Source of the DNA: Siphonodentalium dalli | Lineage: Eukaryota; Mollusca; Scaphopoda; Gadilida; Siphonodentaliidae | NCBI GenBank assembly: GCA_032622095.1 | Contig: CP136061.1 | Coordinates: forward strand, 259,874,077-259,938,076 | DNA length: 64,000 nt | Direction: 5' to 3' | Program-made: the position numbers and the translations under genes | Notes under the pieces: generated by a model | Databases searched by the model: none | What the model was told of the DNA's origin: nothing | The model's input: only the letters and a program-made list of their open reading frames with translations | Part shown: in pieces, positions 36,113 through 47,220 of the stretch | How the letters are laid out: the number at the start of each line of letters is the position of its first letter | How positions within the stretch are numbered: the stretch's first letter is position 1

Positions 36113-36699
36113 TTAAAAAAAGACCATTTTTGTGAGTCATCTTTTATAACCCAATATACATGTACTAGTAGGCCTTGATCCAAATCTGGGCCACATTGGG
36201 CCCATGGTTGAAAAGTTAATAAATGCGCCAAAAACATGACCGAGTTATACACACGCACCCTCACACACACAAAGATACACTCACAGATGGCAGGTTTTTA
36301 TATACCGGTATATAGATTAGATCATTTCTGTTGAGTATAATAAGAGATGGCCCCATATATGGCTGGATTTAGGTACAGTCTCCCTTTAAATAGATTGTTA
36401 TATATCATTTTCAACATAGCAATCAACATCGTGACCAAAGCTATTTGTACTTTACATAATTTCATTCTAAAATAATTTATCTGCCCTTGTCATTTCAGAA
36501 TGGTGTATATACATGTGGTCAGAAGTCTATGTACAGAATTAGAAGTTTTGGAACTGCTAGATGTGACTTGTAAGTGATTATTTATAGTTTCAATGACAAT
36601 TAAAGAAGACATTCCTGCAAACATTGGTGGATTTTATTACTTTCTGCCGGCCAGGAATGGGCATATTGAATGGAATGATTATCCCAGACAAAGAAAATT

Positions 36700-36840
36700 A
36701 TGAAATAAATATAGTTTGTTAGTGTTTTATTGAATGGTATGGCCTGTGGTCATTATTTGAAGCGGTTCACACTTGAATGTGCTCCAATGGGCCACAGCGC
36801 CATACTCCTCAATAAAACACACTCAAACTACATTCATTTC
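36700..36840. mobile_element. small fold-back element
   Basis: Left arm GTTTGTTAGTGTTTTATTGA...ATGGCCTGTGG pairs with right arm CCACAGCGCCAT...TCAATAAAACACACTCAAAC. The arms are about 50 bp around a short centre. Confidence 0.65.
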
Positions 36841-37571
36841 TTATATTCATAAATAATTTTTCTGAAATTTGGATCAGGGAACGATCCAGGGCTGTTTTGA
36901 AACCTAGCTGTTACAGGTGAGGGCGTCAGAACTCTGGAAGGCCAAATGTCCCGAAATTCCTCAGAGCTTGATTTAACTGAATTTGTATCACGACTCGCGA
37001 TGCAATTTCCAATTTCTGCTAACCATTGAATTTAAAATAAAAAAATAGTATTGGTAGGGAATGCTATACAAAAACTACCCAGTATAACTATAACAAATTA
37101 AAAAATTAAATTTACCCTGGGGTGCCCCAAAAAATATATGGATTCTTGACTGGTTTGGATATAATTAATACCATGCAGCAATGTGAGTTAGCCCAATATG
37201 CCACCCGTGAATTATCAATCGATTAGTCTGTGGCCATATTCTTAAAGGCATGCACGCCTGTTCTAATAATTTTAGTCATCTAGGTCAAGAAGATGTGACA
37301 TTGGTTCATGTTATTGTTTGTATTGGGTTATAAAATTCATGACCCATTTGGCAGTTGACAAATCACCAAAATCATAGAAGAAAACTGCATTTTAAGCAAT
37401 GATTTAATGACAAAATTTTACCAAAATATTTCTGTGGAAACTTGTTAAAGAAATGAACATACATATCAATCAAACAAGATATTCTACTATTTTTGCAGCT
37501 AAAACCCCCAGTTTTAGAATAAACTTGACATCAAGCACCCTTCAATAGTTGAATAGATTATTTTCACTTTT
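36841..37571. other. stretch without gene
   Basis: Nothing recognised. Confidence 0.45.
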
Positions 37572-38100
37572 TATACTCCCGTTTTTAAAATTGGGACATG
37601 TTATGTTATTGGTTCATCCCTGCGTCCATTCGCTTTTGGTTTCTGGATAATATATTTTTCTACGGCTTAGCGTTGCTGTTAAAACTGTTTTCAATGGTAT
37701 CACACATTTATGAATGAAAAATACAGCAAAAAATATTATACAGTTCTTCACAGCAGCAATTTTGATGAAAGAAGTTTTTAACACTCATAAGTTATCAGGT
37801 GGGTGCATTTTAGACTTCTGAGTTAAGACATGTGCGACCCATAACAATATATTACAATTAATGAAATGCATAAATATGATTGATGAAAGTTAATGTTTTT
37901 TTTTCCTTTTTGGATGGAATTCTTACTGTACCCAGAACATATCTTCTGCTTTTATTTTCACTCCATAGTATTTGCTACTAGCAAAAGTAACATTCAGATT
38001 GTTTAAAAAAATGTTGACTTTAGTGCTATAATGATTACAGTCCACAAACTCCACATACTCATCATAGCAGGAGGGACGGGAGCATATATTAGAACCCGTC
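37572..38100 (+). mobile_element. rolling-circle-like family C, copy with both ends
   Basis: The left end TATACTCCCGTTTT/AAAATTGGGA is hairpin-like and is followed by TTATTGGTTCATCCCTGCG and CATTCGCTTTTGGTTTC. The right end has GGGACGGGAGCATAT, which matches the left end inverted, then a GAACCCGTCTCC block. The interior is diverged. Related left arms lie at 46.8 kb. Confidence 0.55.
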
Positions 38101-38234
38101 TCCTGTGAAGCACTACATTTTTTCTGGTAAAGTTTGGGTAATTATATACCAATACACAAACAAGATTTCCATTTGTTTCCTGGTAAAGTGTACATAAATT
38201 TCTGTGAACACTTTAGCTTATTATCTCCTGAAAT

Positions 38235-39340
38235 TTCTTTTCGGGGACTATAGAAATCAGTGGTGTCCGTCCGTCTGTCCCAGATGATTTCTGGATTATC
38301 ACTTTATATATAGTTTTAGTTATCTGATAAAATTTCCTATGTGGATAACTCACATGAAAATACAGGTCAAGTTCGAATTTGGGTTTGGTCCACCCATTTT
38401 AGCCAGAGTTATGGTCCTTGTCAATTTAGAATTTGCCCATTATTTTGGTTTCCATGTGATAAATTTAGTTTCAGAATCAGATAATAATAATAATAATAAT
38501 AATAGTATGATACAAAAAGTTTAAAGTGATGAGAAACACTCCGGTATGGTAATCAAATAGAAATGGAGAATACTCTTGTTCAAAGTAGTAATTTTTTACA
38601 AATAGTATATCCAAATTGACAACACACACTGTCATTCTAAAAGATGAATAAAATGCAGTGACTCTCGATGGCAAAATCATTTTTGTTAGTTTTAATATAG
38701 CAGATAGATGTGTCCCGAATCGAGTAGAAAATATTTACAATTGAGTGTAGTTCAGACAATGTTTTCTATGGAGTGGTAGAGTGGTATGGTTGATTAGCTT
38801 CAAAATTTTGGCGATGTTAGTAGAATGTTACATTCATCCAGTTGTCATAGCAGCTGAATACTAACTAATCAGTTTCACGCACCCGAACAAGTACATAATG
38901 TTTCTTTCAAGAAAACATGAGAATTGACAGGTGTCATTTTCAGGTCATCTTCCTGCCACCACTATCTAATTATTGGTATTGATGGTATGATTGTTTTAAA
39001 ATTTGGTACAGAATGCCCTAAGTAATTGACCCCTTAACCACAGCAGAATTATGGGTAACTTTTCAGGATTTAGTCGGAAATATGGCTTGTTGCCACTCAT
39101 CCCCGAGAGCTTTCCGATGAATGGCAACAAGTCATATTTCCGACTAAATCCTGAAAAGTTACCCATAATTCTGCTGTGTTTAAGGAGTCGATTACTTAGG
39201 GCATTACTGTATATCGATTACTCATGAATATACAGGTCAAGTTCAAATTTTGGTTCCGTCCGCCTCTTTTTACCAGAGTTATGGTCCTTGTTGGCTTATA
39301 ATTTGACTATTATTTTGGTTTCTGAGAGCTTAGCTATAGT
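38235..39340 (+). repeat. core repeats of family C or a relative, split by a MITE
   Basis: GTGTCCGTCCGTCTGTCCCAGATGAT opens the stretch. Core units with ATACAGGTCAAGTTCGAATTT, CCACCCATTTTA and CCAGAGTTATGGTCCTTG-like words follow at 38,330-38,450 and again at 39,225-39,310. A TAA-type microsatellite (ATA repeated about eight times) sits at 38,480-38,505. Confidence 0.65.
39009..39209. mobile_element. TA-flanked palindromic MITE, 201 bp (Tc1/mariner-like)
   Basis: The ends CAGAATGCCC(T)AAGTAATT and AATTACTTAGGGCATTACTG-like sequence are inverted over most of the element. TA flanks both sides. The host sequence reads ATTTGGTA before and TATATCGATTACTC after it, so the insertion splits a core repeat at a TA. 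Shorter 129-bp copies of the same family are found at 58.3-58.7 kb. Confidence 0.85.
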
Positions 39341-39394
39341 TATCTCACCGGTGGGAAAACAGTTTTATCATCTCTCCCGGTTGGTATAAATTTT

Positions 39395-39500
39395 TTTTCC
39401 ATAAACAAGTTATGAGGCCTCGGTCTGTCGTATTAGCCTCCGGCCTGTGGCCTCAGGCCAATACGACAGATGTCGGCCTCATAACTTGGCCAATATGGAA
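39395..39500. mobile_element. small fold-back element
   Basis: AAGTTATGAGGCC...GTCTGTCGTATT pairs with AATACGACAGA...GGCCTCATAACTT. The arms are about 40 bp, with a GC-rich loop of CCTCCGGCCTGTGG. Confidence 0.75.
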
Positions 39501-39505
39501 ACAAC

Positions 39506-40404
39506 CTATAAATAACTTATATAATTAACTTCTTCACTGCTGACTGATATTGTGTGCAAAGCCATTGACATTATACTTCGAAAAATATAACGGGAATATC
39601 GAAAAACATTAACACTGACTCTGTGAAATGGCTTTTCTCATTCACAATCCTGGAAGATTATACACGTTATCAAACTATAAGATACAATTGTTCCCATGTA
39701 ATATGTCTCTTAGTTGATGCTATTAATAATGAGCAACCCCATGTATGCTGTAGTAGGTTCGTACTCACGTATGGCACACTGTGTGACATTTTAACATCCA
39801 TACCGAGTACTGACATATTCGCAGCCAAAAGGTTAATAGATTGGATTTTTTTAATCTTTCAGTTATTCTGAATATCACATCATTCACATGTTAACTTGGA
39901 CTATCTAGTATTATCAAATGAGTCAGAGTGACAGAAAGAAAGGAACAGATAGCAACTCTCTTACAAGTGCGTATAATCTAATTGAATAATTCAGCACTAG
40001 TAGTGTATTGTATACTAGTACATAGACAGAACACAAAGTGCATCTTAAGGGGGAGACGCACGTTTTTCATAAATCCAGTCAAAATGGCAAGAGATTTTCA
40101 ACAAAGAACTTCTCTATCTCTATCCCTCTGGCAAAAAATCTTCATCTTTATTGTATGTAGAATCTGAGCACAAGGGATTATAATACATTTGAGAGGTTGA
40201 AAATATTATTTTAGTTTTTCCCCTTTCGGCACCAAGAACTGTTAGAATAATTCATGAACCCATGACCCACAACTCATCTCAGCCCAATTGTTCATTGAAC
40301 AACAGACATGGCATGAAAATCCTCAAATTTTGATAATTATTTATGGGTAGTTGCCTTTCTTAATGAAAATAATTTCAAAATAAATTTCACAAATAAAGAA
40401 TAAT
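39506..40404. other. stretch without gene
   Basis: No supported gene or repeat. Open frames of 60-80 codons show no recognisable domain. Confidence 0.45.
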
Positions 40405-40996
40405 TATACCCCCCCCCCCCCACAACGAAAACGAAGTTGTGGGGGTATACTGTAATTAGCTTGTCCGTCGTCCGTCCATCGTGCGTGGACATAAATTTGT
40501 CCAGAGTTTTTCTCAGTTGTTTTTTGTATCATTTTCCATGAAACTTGGCACAGACATCAACCACCATGGGAACCTTATTAGCACCTGCTATTATGACTTC
40601 TGGTGGAGTTATCGCCCTTTTTCGACTTAGAAATTTTTGCAACGTGTATAATTTGGTACGAGCTTTTATTCCTATATCTTTAGGTCAATTTTTTTTTAAC
40701 TTGGCACAGAAATTGAGTACCACAGGAACCTGTGCACCTAGGATTATGACATATGTCTCACTTTTTTTGGTGGAGTTATTCCCCTTTTTCAACTTGGAAC
40801 ATTTTTGCAACATTATTCCTACCTTTTTCGGTCAATAGGTTTAGGACTAGGGTTAGGGGTTAGGGTTATGCACCTGCAATGGGAATCTGTTATTTTAACT
40901 AAATGTTTACTGACATTTGAAACATCTTAGTGTTTTAAAAACACGGGGGGTATCCCTAGACGTACATTAGTCCCATTGGGACAGTCACATCTCTAG
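40405..40996 (+). mobile_element. Helitron-like family B, copy 1
   Basis: The left end is a hairpin, TATACCCCCC...GTTGTGGGGGTATAC, followed by TTGTCCGTCGTCCGTCC. Two ~156 bp core units follow (AACTTGGCACAGA at 40,542 and 40,698), then a TTAGGG-like tract at about 40,836-40,868. The right end has GGGGGGTAT, matching the left end inverted, a GTCCCATTGGGAC hairpin, and CTCTAG followed by T. A hairpin shortly before a CTAG end and the lack of an obvious target duplication fit the classic Helitron 3' terminus. It encodes no protein. Confidence 0.8.
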
Positions 40997-41690
40997 TTAA
41001 GTCTCCTCTCATGATCTTGAGATATAATATCACATGAACTGCACTTTTGAAAAAAATCTATTTTACACAGTGTTTTACAGTGAAATTTTAAATATTTTTC
41101 ATGCCATATGGCACAAAAGTAAAGTAAATGAGGTTATATTATCAAATTGGTTGATGGTTCTTAAATATTGTCACAATAATCGCTTGTACCAAATTTCACA
41201 AAGAAATTCCTAACAGATTTCGAGAAAATTGTATACATAGACAGAATCCATTTTTAAATACCAGGAAATTTTGGCAAAACGTGCGTCTGACCCTTAGTCA
41301 GGAATCTTTTATCGAATGAGTTGCGGATGGTGCATGGATATATTTCACGCTGGAATGTAACTATGCGCTGTTGCAACAAGTTCAATAATAGATTAGAGAT
41401 TATGATGCAAGTTGTGTTCTGTATTTATTCTACACAGTTGTGTCAGATAAGTTCAATCCATGACTGTCAACTTTGTTGATAATATAGCTACCTCTATTGT
41501 GATTTATGTCTTATGAAAAATCACCAGAAGTTGATCGTTGACGTAATTTACATCATCTTTCTTGGCGGCAATGTCAACAAAAATAGTTCCGGCTTATATT
41601 CCACTGGAGGTATACGCTACTATGTATTCAATGGCTGGGATTTCGTTGAATACATATGCCTTATGTCAATGGGTGTGGAATAATTATACT
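40997..41690. other. stretch without gene
   Basis: Nothing recognised. Confidence 0.45.
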
Positions 41691-42300
41691 CTAGTAACAT
41701 TTTATACACCAATGCCATTTTCCGGATGATAACGGTAGTTCTACTGACTAAATGGTATAGAGGTCCAGTTCGATTTTGGGGTCAGGATTTTTTTTTTAAT
41801 TTGGGCTTAATTTTTGTTTCCAGGTGATAACTTATACATGTATGTAATATGATATGAACTGAATGGAATGGAATTTATGAAGGTTGACAACCATAAGATA
41901 TGGGTCGACAAATTAAATCATTTTCACCAGAGTTAGATACCTTTTTTTACTTTGAAATTGGGGGGGGGGGGGGGTGTTTCCAGATGATGACTTGAGTTAA
42001 TGTTCACTGAATGGAATGAAATTAGGAACACATTTTTTATGGGTTAAGATAAATTGTTGTTCAATCCACCCATTTATACCAGAGTTACAGACCTTTATAC
42101 TCTTGAAATTTGGGTTTTCTTCTTTCTGGATGATAACTTCAGATTATGTTGACTGAATGGAACGAAATTTGGTGTGCGGTGTTGAAACTACAAAATACAC
42201 CAAGTTCACCCATTTCTACTGGATCTACAGACTTTTTCATATTGATAACGGCAGATCTAGTGCTTGATTGATTACTACAAACTTGGAATGTCACTGAATG
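41691..42300 (+). repeat. family C core repeats, about four units
   Basis: Units contain GGATGATAACTTCAG-like starts, CTGAATGGAATGAAATT and ACCAGAGTTA(G/C)AGACCTTT. Two starts, at 41,983 and 42,129, are 146 bp apart. A G-only run lies near 41,961-41,974. Confidence 0.65.
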
Positions 42301-42373
42301 GGCTCAAGGTATAATCTGTGCTCGATTTAGGTATTCGTCCAACAGACGTATGGGCCATTTTTTATTTAATTTT

Positions 42374-42590
42374 AGCTCCGCTTGACAAAGTAAATTTTGA
42401 GCTATTGCTATGGGTTGGTGTCCATTGTCCATAGAGATCCGTCAACAATTTACGTTAGCACACCCTACAGGTCACATATCTCTCATCCATTCATCACCAA
42501 ACTTCATATGGGAGCCATCATTTTTTTTAGCAGAGTTATTGCCCTTTTTAGACTCAGAAATGTAAGAAATGTTTTCCAAAAAACATAAGT
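42374..42590 (+). mobile_element. fragment of the ~164 bp element: left arm and start of a core unit
   Basis: AGCTCCGCTTGACAAAG...TTTTGAGCTATTGC, GGGTTGGTGTCC and CGTCAACAATTTACG are followed by type A words (CACACCCTACAGGTCACAT, CATCACCAAACTTCATATGG). After GGAGCCATCATTTTTTTTAG the sequence changes to GCAGAGTTATTGCCC, which resembles family B core words. Confidence 0.75.
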
Positions 42591-43155
42591 TTGTCCCAGT
42601 TTTTGCCTCTTCAATTTATGGTAAATTGTTTTGAAAATTATTTTATCATTTGTTGACTTTGATATTATTTCCATATGGCTACACATATGTCACCATGTAG
42701 TGAAATTTATATTCAGCCCTTCACATTATAACGTCTTCATTCTCCGTACCATATACTGACACGGCCATAATGCATAAAAACATTCACATTTTATGTTTAA
42801 ATACTGGTAAGCACTATATATTAGTTTTGTTTTGCACCACTGATATATAATGCTCTCTAACATATCTACTTGAAATTGACCTAAATTGACTTTTGTAGAC
42901 ATGTCAAATAGCATAATTATGTTGCAATGTTGTCGCCTCAGTGCTAAATGTTCTATATCCATTTTGGTGAGAAAATGATATGACGGTATTGTTCGATTCG
43001 GCATGGTATTTTCTGTCTGAAAAACAAAAGATATTGAGTATATCATGTACCAGATACGAATAAGAGGCTGTGCAAATATTTTCCATCTCCCAAATTAGTT
43101 TTTCTGCCAGTGCTGTATTGTTCTATCTCTACTGTGAACCAATGAATTGATTTAT
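42591..43155. other. stretch without gene
   Basis: Nothing recognised. Overlapping minus-strand frames show no domain. Confidence 0.45.
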
Positions 43156-43622
43156 TATACCCCCCCCCCCCGCAACGAGTTGTGGGTGGGTATACTGGTA
43201 TCAGCTTGTCTGTCCGTCCGTCCGCCCGTCGAGCCGTCTGTCCGTCCGTGGACACAATTTTGTCCGGAGTTTTTCTCAGTCGTTTTATGATCATTTTCCG
43301 TGAAACTTGGCACAGACATCAACCACCATGGGAACCTGTGCACCTGCGATTATGACGTCTGTCAGACTTTTTTTGGTGGAGTTATCCCCCCTTTTTCGAC
43401 TTAGAAATGTTTTCGCAACATGCATAATTTTGTCCGAGATTTTATTCGATCAATAAATTTAGGATTAGAGTTAGGGGTTATGGTTAGGGGTTAGGTTTAG
43501 GGTTAGGGTTACCTGTTGAGATAATTTCAGTGCCAAATATATGGTAATGGCTATTTCATTCAAACAACATTTTGAATACGGGGGGTATTACTTAGTCCCA
43601 TCTGGGACAAGCCCATCTCTAG
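43156..43622 (+). mobile_element. Helitron-like family B, copy 2
   Basis: The order is as in copy 1: TATACCCCCC/GAGTTGTGGGTGGGTATAC hairpin, TCTGTCCGTCCGTCCGCCCG microsatellite, one core unit (AACTTGGCACAGACATCAAC), a longer TTAGGG/TTAGGGG tract (about 43,449-43,513), then GGGGGGTATTA, the GTCCCATCTGGGAC hairpin and CTCTAG before T. The shared position of the telomere-like tract in both copies shows it belongs to the element. Confidence 0.8.
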
Positions 43623-45299
43623 TTTATTTTGTACCACATGGTCGCATAAATTTGAGGATTATAATGTTCTATCTCAAACTGACAATGGGAAATAATGGCT
43701 GTCACCGTGTTTGGGTGGAAAGAGTGTTATTTCTCTTATATGAGATAATCTTAATTATAGCAGAACTCTTTGGTTAAAATAATACAGAAAATGACATAAT
43801 GTGCAAGTTTTGTACTTTCTAATGATTTAAAAACCTAAGAACCACGCTTTAGCACTTGCAAAAAAAGCTAAATTGTTCAGCAAAGTGTTCTTTCTCCAAA
43901 CACATGTCAATTAATTACAAGAATAATACTGGCATTTAAAGCAAGACAATTTAAACAGATTAGTTTTTCATTTTCTGGGACAAAATGAAAACAACATATG
44001 GTGAAAATAAAGCAGACATATACGGAAACCAGGTGGTAAACAAAAACAAAACAAAAATGGATATAGAACAGTATAGCACCGATGCGACGATGTGACAACA
44101 ATGGTATATGATATGTCATTTTCAAGGTAGCTAGACCATATATATAAACATATAATGTGAATCGGTGCTATCAATGCCATTCATATCGGTTGGTCAATGG
44201 ATCATTTTTGTGGAACTCTGTGTTTCGCTGTCAGCACATAGAGATGTACGGTATTTGCACCCAGTCGGTGGTTAATTGTGCGTTCCACAGAACAGTGGCT
44301 TGGTCAGATTGAACAATGTGTGATTGCCGTATCGTAAGCAGTTGTCATATCTTGCGCCAAATTCTGACACTCGCAAGATTGCTTGTATTGAGACGGCTTT
44401 GGACCACTCATATGTCGATGGATCTTATCAGCATGATTAATCCTGATGTCCCTGCATTGCATTTTTCGGATTGCATCCTCCTTCATGAAATATATTTGAG
44501 CAGAAGTGTTTGATATTTTAGATAAGTCGATCAGTCACTATCTAATTTCTCAAATGAGATATTTTCCCCAAATAAATAAATTCCATACTTTCGAGTTTAA
44601 TTGGTTTTGAAACAGAACATTTATCAATTCTATATTTTTCAGGAGCTGAGAAATGATGGAAGGTGAGCCCTTCAAAGACTTTTAACGTTTTGAATCATGG
44701 TCCTCTTCAACAAGAGTAAGGCTCAGCTGATATTCTCCATTCTAATGCAGTATGATCAATTTGAATTGAAATGTTTTAATTATGAATCATGTTTTATATC
44801 TGATGTTGATGCTTCTATAATGCAAATGATATGTTTACACCAGTGACTCAAACAAAATGCCCAGCAGAGTGTTTTGAGTAAATTTTGCAATGATGCATGC
44901 ATATGGTTGTTCCTAAGGATACCAATGTTAAGGGAAAAAATAAGATTTTATTAAAAAAAAACACAAAGTTATTGGTACAGTATGAATATGGCCTCACTTT
45001 TAATTTTAATGGTCATGGATCGATGGAGACCCAAAGCAACTGAAAACTTGTGGCTTCAAGGAATATGTTCCAGTTACTCTTTTACAAAACTATTTGCTGA
45101 CACTGAAAGCTGAGTTCTGAAGGCCACATATTTATGATAATCTCACACCCTATATCAAAACAGTTTCCTAACAAGTTAGACTTCACAAAGCCCTTTGTTT
45201 GACTAATGTTTGTCAAATTGGAGTCGTCGCAGCAGTAAGCTCAGTACACAACTAATTAATATAATTAAAAAATATTGATTTTCCTAATTGGCAAATTTG
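43623..45299. other. stretch without gene
   Basis: No supported gene. Open frames of 60-78 codons on both strands lack recognisable domains. Confidence 0.45.
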
Positions 45300-45945
45300 T
45301 GAATCTCTAATTGCGCTTAAGCACAAAAAGAGAAGATCTAATTGCGCTTAAATGCAATAAGGAAATGTATAATTGCGCCTAAGCAAATATTTTATTGCGT
45401 TTAAGAGCAATAAGGCATATCTTATTGATCTTAAGCACAAAAAGGAATCTCCAATATCACTTTAAAGGCGCAATAAGGAATATTATTATTGCGCTAAAGT
45501 TAAATCAAAAACTTCCTTACTACTCTTACTAGTACCGTAAGTACAATTAGCCACATTACATAAACGCTAATTCAAATGGTGTAGTACATATACAATGTAT
45601 AGTGCAATGGGTGGAGTTTATTTGTGACCTCACTGACCTGGTGACTGTCCACGTGTAAAGGCCTATTCGGATTCTACTATTTGCACAGAGGGGTGATCTC
45701 ATGATGGGGATATTAATTGCGCTTAAGCGAAATAAGTATGAGGAGCCACAGATGTAAATGCAATGTCTTATTTCACTTGAGCTCAATAAGGAGTCCCTAA
45801 TTGTGCTTACGCGCAATAAAGAAAATTCTAATTGAGCTGAGGCACAATAAGAGAAGATTTTATTGCTCTCATAAGATCAATAAGGAATCTCTAATTACGT
45901 TTAAGCGCAATAAGGAATATTCTTATTGCACTTAAGTGCAATTCC
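45300..45945. repeat. palindromic minisatellite, two blocks
   Basis: Imperfect copies of ATTGCGCTTAAGCGCAAT, each followed by AAGGAATCTCTA-like spacer, recur every 32-38 bp at 45,308-45,500 and 45,715-45,945. About 210 bp of other sequence separates the blocks. Each unit can form a hairpin centred on CTTAAG. Copies vary (GCGCTTAAGCACAA, GCGTTTAAGAGCAA, GCACTTAAGTGCAA) and many changes keep the pairing. The family was not recognised. Confidence 0.85.
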
Positions 45946-46809
45946 GTCTACAGTTAACTCGGCAAAACAGTCGGCTGACAGCAATAATTGTAAATTGAAA
46001 TCATCAAACCGCATATAACAAAAAGGAAACCTTCTGCATGCTTTTGACTGAACACATTATATCATTCGTGGGTAATTGTACATGCAAATACACGTATCAA
46101 TTTTCCAATCGGTATTTGCTTGTACCCGTTCATGATATTTCTCGTTTTCAGTCAAAAACCATAGTTATCCTCTCGTATCATCGTTGATTATATGCCCTCC
46201 TAATCAATATATCGATCGCTCAGTACAATTTCAAAGAGTCTGAATGCATGCCCCTTTAATACTTTCGTCATCATTTTGAAGACAAAAGCTAAGGGCCGTC
46301 ATATGGAGACATTTATCGTTAGAAAAACTGGATGTTTCTAGTTGAAATCTAAAGAGCATTGCTCGGGCGACAATTGAACTTACTCGGGCGACAACTGAAC
46401 ATACAGGGCAGGAATCGGAGCGAAAACATAAATCACCGATTACAGCATTTTGCTGGCTTTTTAAGAAAAAAAATTATAGGGGAACATGTCCCGGTTGAAG
46501 CTAGAGGTAAACAATTAACATAATATGTTATTAAACATGCATTATATCTGTGTTTTTAAGTTTTTCGGCTGGTATATTTGAAATATGCTCAATCGACAGG
46601 CGGAAAAACTCACAACGGAATTGGCATTTGCTCGGGCGGAATGATATTTCGAGGAGCGGATCCTCCACAGTACCTTGACCATGTGGAAAATATTCAGGTT
46701 TGCTGGACCTGAATGATGCTAAATTGGATACCCCCAGTATATTTTGTAAACAGGTGCATGTCCAATATGTGTTTAACATACACTCAAGAGACATACTGAC
46801 ATACTGAGT
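45946..46809. other. stretch without gene
   Basis: No gene. CTCGGGCGACAA(T/C)TGAAC occurs twice near 46,360-46,400, with a related GCTCGGGCGGAATG at 46,630. This is possibly a worn repeat. Confidence 0.4.
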
Positions 46810-47220
46810 CAATTTCAATGTCATTTTTTTATGCCCATTTTGAAGAAAAAAACAGAACGTATTATGTTATTGGTTCTTCCTTCCGCCTGTCTGTCTGTCC
46901 GTTCGCTTTTTTTTCGTTTCAGATGATAACTTTAATTTGTCTAAGCATAATGGAATGAAATTTGGTATATTGGTTTACTAACACAAAATACAGATCATGT
47001 TTGAATTTGGGTTTTGCCCACCAATTTTCACCAGAGTTACGGCCCTTTTTGTACTAAATTTTCATTTCTGGATGATAACTTCGGTAAATCTGAACTGAAT
47101 GGAATGAAATAAGGTATGTGAGTTTACTAGCCCAAAATACAGATCAAGTTTGAATTTGGGTTCCACCCGCTATTTTTTGCCAGAGTTGTGGTCCTTATTT
47201 CTTCACTCAGAACTTTCTGA
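46810..47220 (+). mobile_element. family C fragment: left arm and two core units
   Basis: TATGCCCATTTTGAAG, ATTATGTTATTGGTTC and CTGTCTGTCTGTCCGTTCGC are followed by two units with GATGATAACTT, GAATGGAATGAAAT, ACAGATCA(T/A)GTTTGAATTT and CAGAGTT(A/G), about 150 bp apart. Confidence 0.7.

Noticed and set aside
40836-43513. TTAGGG tracts as a chromosome end or an assembly join
   Set aside because: The tracts are short, internal, and lie at the same place in two copies of a transposon-like family.
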